From the NCBI GenBank assembly GCA_040755755.1, contig JBFLZW010000006.1:1-64000 (forward strand): DNA of 64,000 nt. Reading direction: 5' to 3'. Under the pieces are notes generated by a model. That model saw nothing but the letters and a program-made list of their open reading frames with translations, ran no database searches and was not told the origin of the DNA. The position numbers and the translations under genes were made by a program. The stretch comes from a bacterium. GTDB taxonomy: Bacteria > SZUA-182 > DTGQ01. Shown here piece after piece: positions 17,390 to 26,350 of this stretch (position 1 is the stretch's first letter; every line of letters starts with the position of its first letter).

Positions 17390-19045
17390 ATGGATAAGCA
17401 GTATTCAATCAGTCCGGATGGTGAGAAGTTCGCAATTCCTCAGGAAGAGGACTATAAACAGGAGTTTGTACGAATCGAGCAGCTGGTCTGGGCTCAGCGG
17501 GCCATGAACCGGGAGATCGTGGCTGTGGTCGGGCTCGGATTTGTCGGGGCGGTCATGGCGGCTGTGGTAGCCGACACCGCTGATGCCAAAGGCGATCCGG
17601 CAAAATTTGTCATTGGCATGCAGCGGCCGAGTGTCCGAAGCTTCTGGAAGATACCGTTACTCAACCGCGGCATCGCGCCGGTCAAGGCGGAAGATCCGGA
17701 AGTGGAGCCTATGATCAGGCGCTGTGTTCTGGAGAAAAAGAGCCTGGTGGCTACCTATACCTATGAGGTATTGAAGCTGGTCGATGCGGTGGTGGTGGAT
17801 GTGCAGTGCGACTATCTGAAGAACTCTCTCGGCAATGTTCATGATGGCCGTACAGCTATGGAGGCCCTCGAAAAATCCCTGGAGAGCATTGCCGAGCAGA
17901 TTCAGCCCGACACCCTGGTTTTGATCGAGACCACGGTTGCTCCCGGCACCACCGAGCAGGTAGCGTATCCGATTATGAAGAAGGTTTTCCAGCAGCGGGG
18001 CATTCAGTCCGATCCCCTGCTGGCGCACAGTTATGAGCGGGTCATGCCGGGAAAGGAATACGTGGCCAGTATCCGTGACTTCTGGCGGGTATGCAGCGGC
18101 ATTAACGATGAGGCCAGAAAGCGGGTGGTGAAATTCCTCACCGAGGTATTGAATACCAAAAAGTTTCCCCTTACGGTTCTCGACCGCCCCATAGAGTCCG
18201 AGACAGCCAAGATCGTGGAAAACAGCTTCCGGGCCACCATGCTGGCCTTTCTGGATGAGTGGAGCCTGTTCGCCGAGCGGAACGGGGTCGATCTGATCAA
18301 GGTGATCAATGCCATCAAGGTCCGGCCCACACATGACAATATCATCTTTCCCGGCCCCGGCATCGGGGGCTACTGCCTGCCCAAGGACGGAGCCCTTGGC
18401 ATGTGGGCCTATAAGCATATTTTCGGCTGGGAGGATGATATTTTCACCATCACCCCGGCAGCCATCAATATCAATGACACCAGGTCCCTGCACGTAGCCC
18501 AGCTTGTCAGGGATGCCTTGAGGAATATGGACCGCCCGATCGCTGCCGCAGAGATTCTGCTGCTTGGGGCCGCCTACCGGGAGGATGTGGGAGACACCCG
18601 CTACAGCGGATCAGAGCTGGTGGTCCGGCGGCTGACCGAAATGGGTGCTGAAATGCGCGTCCACGATCCCTATGTGCAGCACTGGTGGGAGCTGGAAAAA
18701 CAGGACACCTACCCGACTCCAGGCTACAGCCTGGCCCGGTTCTTCAGAAATCAGGACAAGCTGAAAAATCTTCGGATTACCCAAAACCTGGAAGATGCCT
18801 TGAAGGGAGCCGATGCAGTTATCTTTGCCGTCCGGCATCAGCCCTATCTGCAATTGCAGCCGGAGGAAGTGGTTCGCATGGCTGGCAAGCCGCTGGCCAT
18901 AATCGACTGCTTCGGGGTCCTGAATGACGAGAAGATCGCAAAATACTTCGAACTGGGATGCGAAGTCAAGGGACTTGGCCGGGGCCATGTAAGCCGCATT
19001 AAACGGGCGGTCAAGGAAAGAAAAGCCCGTGAACTGGTGCGGTAG
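17390..19045 (+). CDS. Nucleotide-sugar (UDP-glucose/GDP-mannose type) dehydrogenase
   Basis: 551 residues with AAAGGAG ribosome site. After an unusual 40-residue N-terminal extension comes the NAD-binding Rossmann loop VVGLGFVGAVMA. The central domain has ETTVAPGTTEQ and the catalytic cysteine is Cys329 in GGYCLPKDG (Lys332), matching the GGxCxPKD active site of family members that oxidise a C6 hydroxyl to a carboxylate by two NAD-dependent steps. A C-terminal UDP-binding domain follows. It is about 100 residues longer than UgdA or WecC. No glycosyltransferase genes are adjacent, so the sugar substrate and product polymer are unknown. Confidence 0.85.
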   Translation: MDKQYSISPDGEKFAIPQEEDYKQEFVRIEQLVWAQRAMNREIVAVVGLGFVGAVMAAVVADTADAKGDPAKFVIGMQRPSVRSFWKIPLLNRGIAPVKAEDPEVEPMIRRCVLEKKSLVATYTYEVLKLVDAVVVDVQCDYLKNSLGNVHDGRTAMEALEKSLESIAEQIQPDTLVLIETTVAPGTTEQVAYPIMKKVFQQRGIQSDPLLAHSYERVMPGKEYVASIRDFWRVCSGINDEARKRVVKFLTEVLNTKKFPLTVLDRPIESETAKIVENSFRATMLAFLDEWSLFAERNGVDLIKVINAIKVRPTHDNIIFPGPGIGGYCLPKDGALGMWAYKHIFGWEDDIFTITPAAININDTRSLHVAQLVRDALRNMDRPIAAAEILLLGAAYREDVGDTRYSGSELVVRRLTEMGAEMRVHDPYVQHWWELEKQDTYPTPGYSLARFFRNQDKLKNLRITQNLEDALKGADAVIFAVRHQPYLQLQPEEVVRMAGKPLAIIDCFGVLNDEKIAKYFELGCEVKGLGRGHVSRIKRAVKERKARELVR

Positions 19046-19344
19046 ATTTTTTAAGCTGGCCGATGGTTACCACGCGGTCACCTTTTTCAGCAGGAAGAAT
19101 GGGTATTTTGTGATTTGCTGCACATTACCCAGGCATTATACATGTCGGTAGGCTCTTTGAGAACATCCATGGTTTATCCTCATGACCATGTCTGCCCCTC
19201 TCTCTTTGTGCCTCTTCCGGATCTGCGTCTTGAGACTGTTGCCAGACCCTTAACTCAGTTCAAACGCCAGGGAGTACGGCTTGCCCTGCCTGGCAGGCAT
19301 AGTCGATTCCATCTGCAATGTAACCAACAAAATGGGGTTAACCA

Positions 19345-19365
19345 GAATGGCACTTACACAGGCCG
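19345..19365 (+). mobile_element. Solo, diverged end of the GAATGGCACTTAC inverted-repeat element
   Basis: GAATGGCACTTACACAGG differs from the 18-bp terminal repeat of the intact element at 54862-55135 at three positions. No matching right end is found nearby. Confidence 0.5.
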
Positions 19366-19452
19366 GGCTTCTCCTTATGAGAACAGAAAGGGCACGAAGA
19401 CCACGCAGAGATCAAGCTTTTTAAAGGGTCAGGGTCCAGGGCAGGGTCCCTC

Positions 19453-19484
19453 GTGGCATGGGCAGGATGCCCATGCCACTTTTT
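19453..19484. terminator. Palindrome with T-run (possible terminator)
   Basis: Arms GTGGCATGGGC (19453-19463) and GCCCATGCCAC (19469-19479) with a 5-nt loop, followed by TTTTT. It could end the dehydrogenase transcript about 400 bp upstream, but the same palindrome type is also a common dispersed repeat. Confidence 0.5.
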
Positions 19485-19506
19485 CTCTCTCTAAGTCTGG
19501 CTAACC

Positions 19507-19532
19507 GTCATTCCCGCGTAGGCGGGAATGAC
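19507..19532. repeat. GTCATTCCCGC palindromic repeat
   Basis: Perfect 11-bp arms GTCATTCCCGC and GCGGGAATGAC around GTAG. This REP-like palindrome occurs in many unrelated bacterial genomes. Confidence 0.8.
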
Positions 19533-19603
19533 AAGGAAAGTACTATGTTTTAACTGGCCGTGTATGTAAGAAGTTCTGTACTAAGAGAGGGAAAGGCAGC
19601 GGG

Positions 19604-20188
19604 TTATTCTTCGGTGATATCCTGCGCTTCGTGCCCGCACTGAGCAATGATCTCGTCAAGATCCTGGTCAGTGAGGTCAAACATGTCCGAGGCGATGATA
19701 GCGCCATCGGCGTCGGTTTTGATTTTGGTGATCCCCGGACATTGCTCCTCCAGCATCCGGATGGTGGCTGCCTGTTGATTTACTTTCTTGAGCAGGTATC
19801 GGTTCTTGGCCTCCAGATCAAACCGCTCCAGGGCCTGATGAATGGTAACCATCAGCTCAAGGCTGTTCCACGGCTTGGTCAGAAAGCGGAAGATTTCTCC
19901 TTCATTAATGGCCCTGATAGCTGCCTCCAGACTGGCCTGGCCGGTAAGCATCACCCTGATGGTAAAGGGATGCCTCTCCCTGACCAGTTTCAGGAATTCA
20001 CTGCCATAAAGGCCGGGCATCCGCTCATCGGAAATAACCAGATGGATCTTTTGTCTATCGATAATCTCAAGGCCTTCAATAGCGTTCGGGGCTGTAAAAA
20101 TGACATATTTCTCTTCCGCCAGAGCACGTTTGAGCGACTTCAGGACCATTGGATCATCATCAACCAGGAGGATATTATGATTCTTCAC
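19604..20188 (-). CDS. Receiver-domain response regulator with coiled-coil tail (paralogue of 23776-24387)
   Basis: 194 residues from the GTG at 20188; GAGAGGG lies 6 nt upstream and the paralogue starts at the equivalent residue, so the longer ATG frame (20203) is less likely. The REC domain has the acidic pair Asp11/Asp12, phospho-acceptor Asp54 in VISDERMPG and FLTKPW lysine. After about residue 125 comes FDLEAKNRYLLKKVNQQAAT, a coiled coil, and a short acidic motif LTDQDLDEIIAQ at the end. No DNA-binding or enzymatic output. The gene overlaps the preceding PAS regulator by 14 nt. Confidence 0.85.
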   Translation of the reverse strand: MKNHNILLVDDDPMVLKSLKRALAEEKYVIFTAPNAIEGLEIIDRQKIHLVISDERMPGLYGSEFLKLVRERHPFTIRVMLTGQASLEAAIRAINEGEIFRFLTKPWNSLELMVTIHQALERFDLEAKNRYLLKKVNQQAATIRMLEEQCPGITKIKTDADGAIIASDMFDLTDQDLDEIIAQCGHEAQDITEE

Positions 20189-21044
20189 TGTCAGCCCTCT
20201 CATCGGGGAATAGAACCAGGATCACCCCATCCGATGGTTCTATGGATGCAAATCGTATGGCTACAGCCCGTCCCGTAAAATTTTGAAAAAGGTTTCCCCT
20301 GCATTGCCGCTGTTTCATGTCACCTGTGGTAATATCCCGGATTATCCGCATGATCGGGTCCGGCAACAGATCGATGTCTTTCCTCCTGACCAGGGGTCTT
20401 CCGAGAAGTATCTGGGACTGCCTGTTGGCTACGGTAACGATCCCCTGGCTGTCAAAGGCCATAATCGGAACCGGAAAACAATCGATTATCTGCTGGGATA
20501 GAGACAATATCCGGTTTTGAGCCAGCAGGTCAGCGGTACGGCTGATTACCATTTGCTCCAGCTCTTCATTCAATTCACGCAGTTCCCGGTTCTGTTTGCG
20601 AACTATCTCGGTAAGCTGCCGGTTCTCCTCAAACAGACGGTAATGTTCAATGGCATTGCTCACCATAAGCTTCAGGTGGTCGTCATTCCAGGGCTTGGGA
20701 ATGAATTTGTAGATCTCCCCTTCGTTAATGGCGGCGACAATAGACTTGGTATCGGCAAATCCGGATACGACTATTCTCACGATCTGAGGGTGGCGCTGGC
20801 GAACCTCTCTGAGAAAAGCTACCCCATCCATGCCTGGCATCCGGTAGTCAGCCATTACCAGGTGAACGGATTCTTTTTCCAGGATCGCCAGTCCATCCTG
20901 AGCATTTTCCGCCAGGAATAGCCGGTAATTATCTTCCATGAAAAGCCGCTGCAAAGATCGCAGTACATTCCGCTCGTCATCAACCACCAGGATGGAAGGG
21001 GAGAGAGAATCCTGCTGGTTGAGACTTATCTTACCAATCTCCAT
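20175..21044 (-). CDS. Response regulator with C-terminal PAS domain
   Basis: 289 residues from the ATG at 21044 (GGAGA upstream; a TTG three codons earlier is possible). REC at 15-135 with phospho-acceptor Asp66 in VMADYRMPG and the FIPKPW lysine. A coiled coil of about 45 residues (EENRQLTEIVRKQNRELREL) leads to a PAS domain (VPIMAFDSQGIVTVANRQSQILLGRP). REC-CC-PAS without an effector suggests a scaffold or phospho-relay sensor. It is cotranscribed with the receiver gene that overlaps it. Confidence 0.8.
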   Translation of the reverse strand: MEIGKISLNQQDSLSPSILVVDDERNVLRSLQRLFMEDNYRLFLAENAQDGLAILEKESVHLVMADYRMPGMDGVAFLREVRQRHPQIVRIVVSGFADTKSIVAAINEGEIYKFIPKPWNDDHLKLMVSNAIEHYRLFEENRQLTEIVRKQNRELRELNEELEQMVISRTADLLAQNRILSLSQQIIDCFPVPIMAFDSQGIVTVANRQSQILLGRPLVRRKDIDLLPDPIMRIIRDITTGDMKQRQCRGNLFQNFTGRAVAIRFASIEPSDGVILVLFPDERADSEES

Positions 21045-21205
21045 GATTGCCAATTCTCCGCGTGAAATGGAAGGTCAGCTTATTTTTTAATTCGGTACAA
21101 TTCCTCCATCTCTTCAATCAGAGTGGTCTATCCCGGACAATTCTCGAAGAGAGGATAAATTTGGGCCGATGAAATCAATAGATAAGAGGTTTGCCCTTAA
21201 TAGAG

Positions 21206-22402
21206 ATGGATTTCCTCAAGGAGTCTGACCGGCTCATGATCGATAGAGTGAAGACTACTGATTTGAAAGTTGGAATGTATATTGACCGGATTGAAGCTTC
21301 CTGGTTTAAGCACCCGTTTTTTCTGAATCATTTCGTCATCCGTGCAGAAGCGGAAATTAAAAAGCTTATTGAGTCGAAAATTGAAACGGTCTATGTGGAT
21401 TTTGAAAAATCGACCCATCTGAGCGAGAACCGGAATGGTAAAGCCAGGGTTCCCTTTGGGCAGGAAATCGAGAGGTCCAAGGCTATCTACCAGGAGTCAC
21501 GTCTGGCAATTCAGGAGCTCATGCAGGACACGAAAATGGGAAAAAATATTAACTGTCCGCAACTGTATCAGCTGGTAGGCAATATGACAGACAGCATTTT
21601 CCGTAACTCACAGGCCCTCTTGAGCCTGTCCCGGTTAAAGGATTATGATAAATATCTCTACAGCCACTCCATCAATACCTGTATTTTATGTCTGTCCATC
21701 GCCCGCGAAATCGATATGGACCCTGATGAAGTCATGAGTCTCGGCATAGGCAGCCTGCTGCACGACATAGGGCTCATGAAGATTCCCCAGCATCTTTTAC
21801 AGGAAAGCTATTCCCCCACCGTGCAGGAAGAGAACCTCATTAAAAAACATCCTGATTATAGTGCCGAAATATTGCGGGAAACGGAGGGAATAACTGAAGA
21901 TGTGGTTCTTATGGCCCAAAACCATCACGAGAAATATAACGGCGATGGATATCCTCGCGGCCTGGCTGGAAGGTCCATCGGGACCTTCGGCCTGATAATC
22001 CGGATTGCCGACTTCTATGATCATATAACCAGCAAGTGGCGAAAACATGAGGCGGTCCTTCCCTTCGAAGCCATCAAGATGATTCTGGAGCGGTCCCAGA
22101 CCGACTTTTCCCCTCTGTATGCGGCCAAGTTTGTTCAGTGCCTGGGAATCTATCCGATCGGCACCCTGGTCGAATTGAACACGCATGAGATCGGAATTGT
22201 CATGGAAATTAATCCGCAGGATGTCATGCGGCCCCGGGTGCTTGTCCTGACCGACCCACACTGCCTGCCGTTAAAAGAAAAAATCCTTGTGGATTTGACT
22301 GATCCTGACCAGGACACTCAGCAGAAAGAAATCATTCGTCCCTTGAATCCCCGCCTGCTGGGCATCGATCCGGAAGAATATGTGGCTCATTATCAAGGAT
22401 AA
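21206..22402 (+). CDS. HD-GYP phosphodiesterase with DUF3391-type N-terminus
   Basis: 398 residues from the ATG at 21206. A TTG at 21191 and an ATG at 21236 (AAGGAG 12 nt upstream) are alternatives, and the start is not settled. The N-terminal 120 residues (KVGMYIDRIEASWFKHPF) match DUF3391. The HD-GYP domain follows with LLHDIGL and HHEKYNGDGYPRGLAG, the metal and substrate motifs that hydrolyse cyclic di-GMP (or hybrid cGAMP in some members) to linear product. A C-terminal tail with GTLVELNTHEIGIV is typical. The neighbouring receiver-kinase and receiver genes suggest control by phosphorelay. Confidence 0.9.
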   Translation: MDFLKESDRLMIDRVKTTDLKVGMYIDRIEASWFKHPFFLNHFVIRAEAEIKKLIESKIETVYVDFEKSTHLSENRNGKARVPFGQEIERSKAIYQESRLAIQELMQDTKMGKNINCPQLYQLVGNMTDSIFRNSQALLSLSRLKDYDKYLYSHSINTCILCLSIAREIDMDPDEVMSLGIGSLLHDIGLMKIPQHLLQESYSPTVQEENLIKKHPDYSAEILRETEGITEDVVLMAQNHHEKYNGDGYPRGLAGRSIGTFGLIIRIADFYDHITSKWRKHEAVLPFEAIKMILERSQTDFSPLYAAKFVQCLGIYPIGTLVELNTHEIGIVMEINPQDVMRPRVLVLTDPHCLPLKEKILVDLTDPDQDTQQKEIIRPLNPRLLGIDPEEYVAHYQG

Positions 22403-22426
22403 CGGAAAAAGGAACAGATAATAACT

Positions 22427-23779
22427 ATGGCTAAGATACTCTATATTGAAGATGAGAAAATCCACAGGGATCTAATCAGAAACATTCTGTGCGAACATGA
22501 AATTATTGATGCCTCGGATGGATTTGAGGGGATCGAGAAAGCCCGGCAGGAAAAACCTGATTTAATCCTGATCGATATCAATCTTCCCGGCATAAATGGA
22601 TATGAAACCACGACCAGGATCCGGAATATGGAAGGAATCCGGGCTATCCCCATTGTGGCTGTGACTGCTGACAGTGCTGATGAGAACAGGGAAATATCCC
22701 TGGCTGCCGGATGTGATGGATTTATCAGCAAACTCTCTCGCCTGGAAGAATACCGTCGTAAGGTTCAGTGGTATCTCGAAGGGAAAAAGGACGCTCTTGA
22801 GGATTCCGATAAACTCAATTACCTGAAAAAATACCAGGACCGGCTGGTTACCCATCTGGAAGAAAAAATAGCTGAGCTTGAAAGAGAGAAGAACAACTTA
22901 AAAACTACCCAGAGTCAGCTCCTGCAGCAGGAAAAAATGGCTTCCATCGGCCAGTTGGCAGCGGGCGTTGCTCATGAGATCAATAACCCGATCGGATACA
23001 TCAACAGCAATCTGTGCACCCTGAAAAAATACCTGGCAAAGATCTGCCTGTATAAAAAGCATTGCCAGGAAGTATGGTCGGGCTTGAAAGATATTGACCA
23101 CCCCAAGATAAAGGATGCCTTCCTGGACCTGGAAAACTGTTCCACAGAGCTTAAGTTGCCTTTTATTTTCGAGGATATTGAATCCCTGGTTGACGAATCC
23201 CTTGAAGGAACGGAGCGGGTCCGCAAAATCGTGGCTGACCTGAAGAGCTTTTCCCACCTGGATGAAGCGGAACTGAAGGATGCCGACCTCAACCAGGGAT
23301 TGCAGAGTACCATAAATATTGTCTGGAATGAGCTCAAGTATAAGGCAAATTTGATCAAGGAACTGGGAGAAATCCCTCTGGTCCGCTGCTATCCTCAGCA
23401 AATCAATCAGGTTTTTATGAATTTATTGGTTAATGCCGCCCAGGCGATTGAATCCCAGGGGGAGATCCGGGTCAAGACATCCCTTGAGGAAGGACAGGTT
23501 CTGGTCGAAATCAGTGATACGGGTTGCGGTATTCCGCAGGAAAACCTGTCACGGATCTTTGAGCCGTTTTTCACCACCAAGGAAATCGGCAAAGGAACCG
23601 GGCTGGGGCTGAGTATGGCCTATGATATTATCCGGAAACATAGAGGGGAAATCCAGGTCACGAGCCAAATCGGAAAAGGAACGACTTTCCGGCTCCTTAT
23701 TCCTCTGGATGGTGTGGATGTGCAGCACAAAAATACCCTGATACCGGGAGGAGAGGATAGGATAGGAAAGGAGCTATGA
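22427..23779 (+). CDS. Receiver-histidine kinase hybrid
   Basis: 450 residues. An N-terminal REC (1-120, phospho-acceptor Asp50 in [10 protein letters not shown]) is followed by a coiled coil, HisKA with His183 in VAHEINNP, and a HATPase with [18 protein letters not shown] and [11 protein letters not shown]. It has no membrane segment, so it is a cytosolic kinase whose activity is probably set by phosphorylation of its own receiver. Its stop overlaps the next start as ATGA. Position between the HD-GYP gene and a receiver gene makes it the likely phosphate donor of this island. Confidence 0.9.
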   Translation: MAKILYIEDEKIHRDLIRNILCEHEIIDASDGFEGIEKARQEKPDLILIDINLPGINGYETTTRIRNMEGIRAIPIVAVTADSADENREISLAAGCDGFISKLSRLEEYRRKVQWYLEGKKDALEDSDKLNYLKKYQDRLVTHLEEKIAELEREKNNLKTTQSQLLQQEKMASIGQLAAGVAHEINNPIGYINSNLCTLKKYLAKICLYKKHCQEVWSGLKDIDHPKIKDAFLDLENCSTELKLPFIFEDIESLVDESLEGTERVRKIVADLKSFSHLDEAELKDADLNQGLQSTINIVWNELKYKANLIKELGEIPLVRCYPQQINQVFMNLLVNAAQAIESQGEIRVKTSLEEGQVLVEISDTGCGIPQENLSRIFEPFFTTKEIGKGTGLGLSMAYDIIRKHRGEIQVTSQIGKGTTFRLLIPLDGVDVQHKNTLIPGGEDRIGKEL

Positions 23780-24387
23780 AAAGTTATAATATCTTGCTTG
23801 TCGATGATGATGCAGCAATCCTCAAAGCCTTGAAACGGGCTTTACTTGAAGAGGAAAAGGTTAGACAATACAATATATTCACTACGACAAGCCCTTTTGA
23901 AGCTTTCAACATTATCGAAAATTATAAAATACACCTGGTCATCTCGGACGAGAAAATGCCGGAGATGCCAGGGCATGTTTTTTTACGGCGAATTCGCAGC
24001 ATGGCCCCCCAGACTATGAGAATAATGCTGACCGGACAAACGGACCTCAAAGTAGCTATTCAAGCAATCAATGAGGGTGAAATATACCGCTTTTTAACCA
24101 AACCGTGGGATAACTTCGAACTGAGCGTAATAGTTAACCAGGCACTTAACCTGTTTGACCTCGAAGCAAAAAACCGGTATCTCTTAAGAAAGGTAAATCA
24201 ACAGGCTGCGACCCTGTGCGTTCTCGAAAACAGGTACCCCGAAATTTCCAGCGAAAAACCGGATGCTGAGAAGACAGCGGGGGACAGTAACTTCGCCGAG
24301 CTTACTGATGAGGAAATTAACGAGCTCATTGCCCAGTACGAACAGGAAACCAAAGGGTTCCCTCCCGCGGGAGGGAGTTCTGACTAG
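23776..24387 (+). CDS. Receiver-domain response regulator with coiled-coil tail (paralogue of 19604-20188)
   Basis: 203 residues, start overlapping the kinase stop by 4 nt with GAAAGGAG upstream. Phospho-acceptor is Asp58 in VISDEKMPE and FLTKPWDN carries the lysine. The tail FDLEAKNRYLLRKVNQQAAT is almost identical to that of the minus-strand paralogue and ends in LTDEEINELIAQ, the same acidic helix. The two proteins therefore form a subfamily with a conserved C-terminal interaction motif rather than a known output domain. Confidence 0.85.
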   Translation: MKSYNILLVDDDAAILKALKRALLEEEKVRQYNIFTTTSPFEAFNIIENYKIHLVISDEKMPEMPGHVFLRRIRSMAPQTMRIMLTGQTDLKVAIQAINEGEIYRFLTKPWDNFELSVIVNQALNLFDLEAKNRYLLRKVNQQAATLCVLENRYPEISSEKPDAEKTAGDSNFAELTDEEINELIAQYEQETKGFPPAGGSSD

Positions 24388-24398
24388 CCCCCTGCCAT

Positions 24399-24454
24399 AA
24401 CTGATTCTTTCATTTTTCTTTGTGCCTGCCCCTTTGCCCCTCTGAACCTGAGTA
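24399..24454. repeat. CTACTCAGG-type unit 3' of a minus-strand gene
   Basis: Read on the minus strand, it begins at the TAA of the HD-GYP gene as TAACTACTCAGG and continues with purine-rich GGGGCAAAGGGGC units. Similar units occur after the genes ending at 43183 and 51802. Confidence 0.6.
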
Positions 24455-24455
24455 G

Positions 24456-25733
24456 TTACTGTTGATAAACATAAATCAGGTTCTTGATAGCGTTGATCTG
24501 TTTGAGCGAAATGAGGCTGGCTATATTTTCTTCCTGAAGAATAGTATCCTGCTGCATGAAAATAGCACCGTTGTTAGTTTTTACCGGTCTTGACAACTTC
24601 ATACCTGGGGTCAATTTCTCGGCCGGCAGCCATATTTCTCCGCTCTGTGTGACTACACAAGCCTGCATTTCCTGAATAACCAGGCATAAGTAGTCCACGG
24701 TATTTGGATCCAGCAGAGTTCCCCGGTATTTTCTCAAGTAGGTCATGCACTGTTGATTCGATAAGTGTTTTCCCTCAATGGCAGTCTGCTTGAGGCGGTC
24801 GAACTCATCAGCCACCCTGATAATCCTGGCCAGCTTCGGGATTTCCAGTCCCTTGAGGCCGTCGGGGTATCCCTGACCATTATACTGTTCATGGTGGCTT
24901 CGGATAATCAACCCTATGTCCTTCAAGTTTCTGACAGAGCTGATTGCAGACTGGCCATTGACAGGGTGTTGTTTGAAGAGCTCCTGTTCGTTGGTACTCA
25001 TGAGGTAGAAGGGCTTGTGGGGAAGTCCTTTGGGAAGGCTGATCAGGCCGATATCATGAAGCAGGGCTGCTATCTCCAGGTGTTCTAATTCGGTTTTCGT
25101 AAGAAGCATTTTCTGGCCGATCAGCTTGACGGTAACAGCCACTCTCTTACAGTGATCACCTATCAGATTGTCAAAATCAGATATCAGGGCAATACAAACC
25201 CGAATGAATGCCATAAAATTTTGCTTCAATTCCTGGCAAAGATTATCCAGTTCTTCGGTTCTCTTGCGAACCTTCTCTTCAAGCTGGAGGTTAATATTTT
25301 TCAGTTGTTCATTCTGCCGCTGAGTGATCTCCTGTAACCTTTTGTTCTCCTGCATAAGATTGTACTGCGCTAAAGCCTGCCTGACCTTGATTTTCAGGTC
25401 TTCATCAACCCAGGGCTTGGTGATATACAGATATATCTGACCCTGATTAATGGCTGAGATAGCTGCCTGAATATCGCTGCTTCCGGTCAGTAAAATACGC
25501 ATAGTTTCAGGATACTTCTCCCGCACTTTTTCCAGTAACTGTGAACCGGTCATGTGAGGCATCTTTTGATCGGAAATAACAGCACTGACAGCATGAGTCT
25601 GTAATATTTTTAAAGCTCCGTCTCCGCTGTCAGCCGTGTAGATCTGATAATCATCGTCCTGAAAGAGCCTCTGCAGGGACCTGGTGATATTAGGCTCATC
25701 ATCAACGAACAAAAGACTATTCTTGGGAGTCAT
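24456..25733 (-). CDS. Response regulator with HD-GYP output (RpfG-like)
   Basis: 425 residues. REC at 1-120 with phospho-acceptor Asp55 in VISDQKMPH and YITKPW. A long coiled coil (EENKRLQEITQRQNEQLK) follows, then an HD-GYP domain with LLHDIGL and HHEQYNGQGYPDGLKG. A C-terminal domain of about 80 residues ends the protein. This is the RpfG architecture, a phosphorylation-controlled cyclic-di-GMP phosphodiesterase. It is read toward the plus-strand half of the island and completes a two-HD-GYP set. Confidence 0.9.
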   Translation of the reverse strand: MTPKNSLLFVDDEPNITRSLQRLFQDDDYQIYTADSGDGALKILQTHAVSAVISDQKMPHMTGSQLLEKVREKYPETMRILLTGSSDIQAAISAINQGQIYLYITKPWVDEDLKIKVRQALAQYNLMQENKRLQEITQRQNEQLKNINLQLEEKVRKRTEELDNLCQELKQNFMAFIRVCIALISDFDNLIGDHCKRVAVTVKLIGQKMLLTKTELEHLEIAALLHDIGLISLPKGLPHKPFYLMSTNEQELFKQHPVNGQSAISSVRNLKDIGLIIRSHHEQYNGQGYPDGLKGLEIPKLARIIRVADEFDRLKQTAIEGKHLSNQQCMTYLRKYRGTLLDPNTVDYLCLVIQEMQACVVTQSGEIWLPAEKLTPGMKLSRPVKTNNGAIFMQQDTILQEENIASLISLKQINAIKNLIYVYQQ

Positions 25734-25961
25734 ATCGATTGCATCTCTTGCCTGAAAATTACCGGGAACATTTTTACACGAGCCGCTGGGGTGGAAAAAG
25801 CACCACGAGTATAAGGGTTGACGGTTTAAAGTAGTATCTATTATTTCATCGTCACCAATCCACCTACTCTACTGACAGAACTTGTTGCTGTTTGAAAATC
25901 ACGTGTACCTTGAAAATGAGCGCGGCTATTATTTTCAATAACCCGCTCTGAGTGGGCTCAA

Positions 25962-26120
25962 GCCAAAACATCAACCCTGCGCAAGAAGCTCATTAACATT
26001 CCGGCAAGGCTGGTGAACCACTCAGGCAAGATGGTCATGTGTATCATTGACGGATTCCCTGATGTGGAGGTGTTTGCATCTATCCAAGAACAATTGCTAT
26101 GGCGAATGGCACTTACCTAA
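25962..26120 (+). pseudogene. C-terminal remnant of a DDE-type transposase (IS1380/IS4-like)
   Basis: One frame reads KTSTLRKKLINIPARLVNHS and continues through GKMVMCIIDGFPDVEVFASIQEQL before a TAA at 26118-26120. The TLRxKLxxIPxRLVxHSGK pattern is that of the C-terminal end of IS1380/IS4-superfamily transposases. Everything upstream of about 25960 is gone or shifted. The last 17 nt coincide with the GAATGGCACTTAC terminal repeat, whose inward direction points away from the fragment, so the small element seems to have inserted into the remnant. Confidence 0.5.
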
Positions 26121-26165
26121 GACAAGAAGGAGGACACGAAGAGCACGAAGAGAGAGAAAGAGAGG
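26104..26165 (+). mobile_element. Partial GAATGGCACTTAC inverted-repeat element (one end)
   Basis: GAATGGCACTTACCTAAG matches 17 of 18 positions of the terminal repeat at 54862. It is followed by GGACACGAAGAGCACGAAG, comparable with the GGACACAAAACGCAC inside the intact copy. No right end is found. Confidence 0.55.
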
Positions 26166-26350
26166 GACCCTATCCCTTAAATCACCTTGACAGCCAGGAT
26201 AATAGAATATATAATGACCACATGATTTCTTGCATTTTGAATTAAGTTTATGGTTTTACGGTGACTGCTGCACACCTCAAGAGAACCAATCAATTGAACA
26301 AGGCCTAAGAAATTCACAGTGCCCCCGAGCCAGAGAGTAGAAGAAGTATC

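Larger units (their letters stand above)
19046..19603. other. Intergenic region of repeats, no gene
   Basis: 558 bp. Contains one solo end of the GAATGGCACTTAC element (19345), a terminator-like palindrome (19453-19484) and a GTCATTCCCGC palindrome (19507-19532). The open frame over 19115-19504 translates repeat DNA and is not accepted as a gene. Confidence 0.7.
25734..26350. other. Region with transposase remnant and element end
   Basis: 617 bp upstream of lipA. It contains a C-terminal transposase fragment (25962-26120), abutted by a GAATGGCACTTAC element end. The rest is AT-rich with a purine-rich run (26121-26165) and no further gene. Confidence 0.6.

Noticed and set aside
19115-19504. 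129-codon plus-strand open frame
   Set aside because: It translates repeat DNA (the GHGQDAHAT-type peptide from the GGCATGGGC palindrome) and has no ribosome site or family match.
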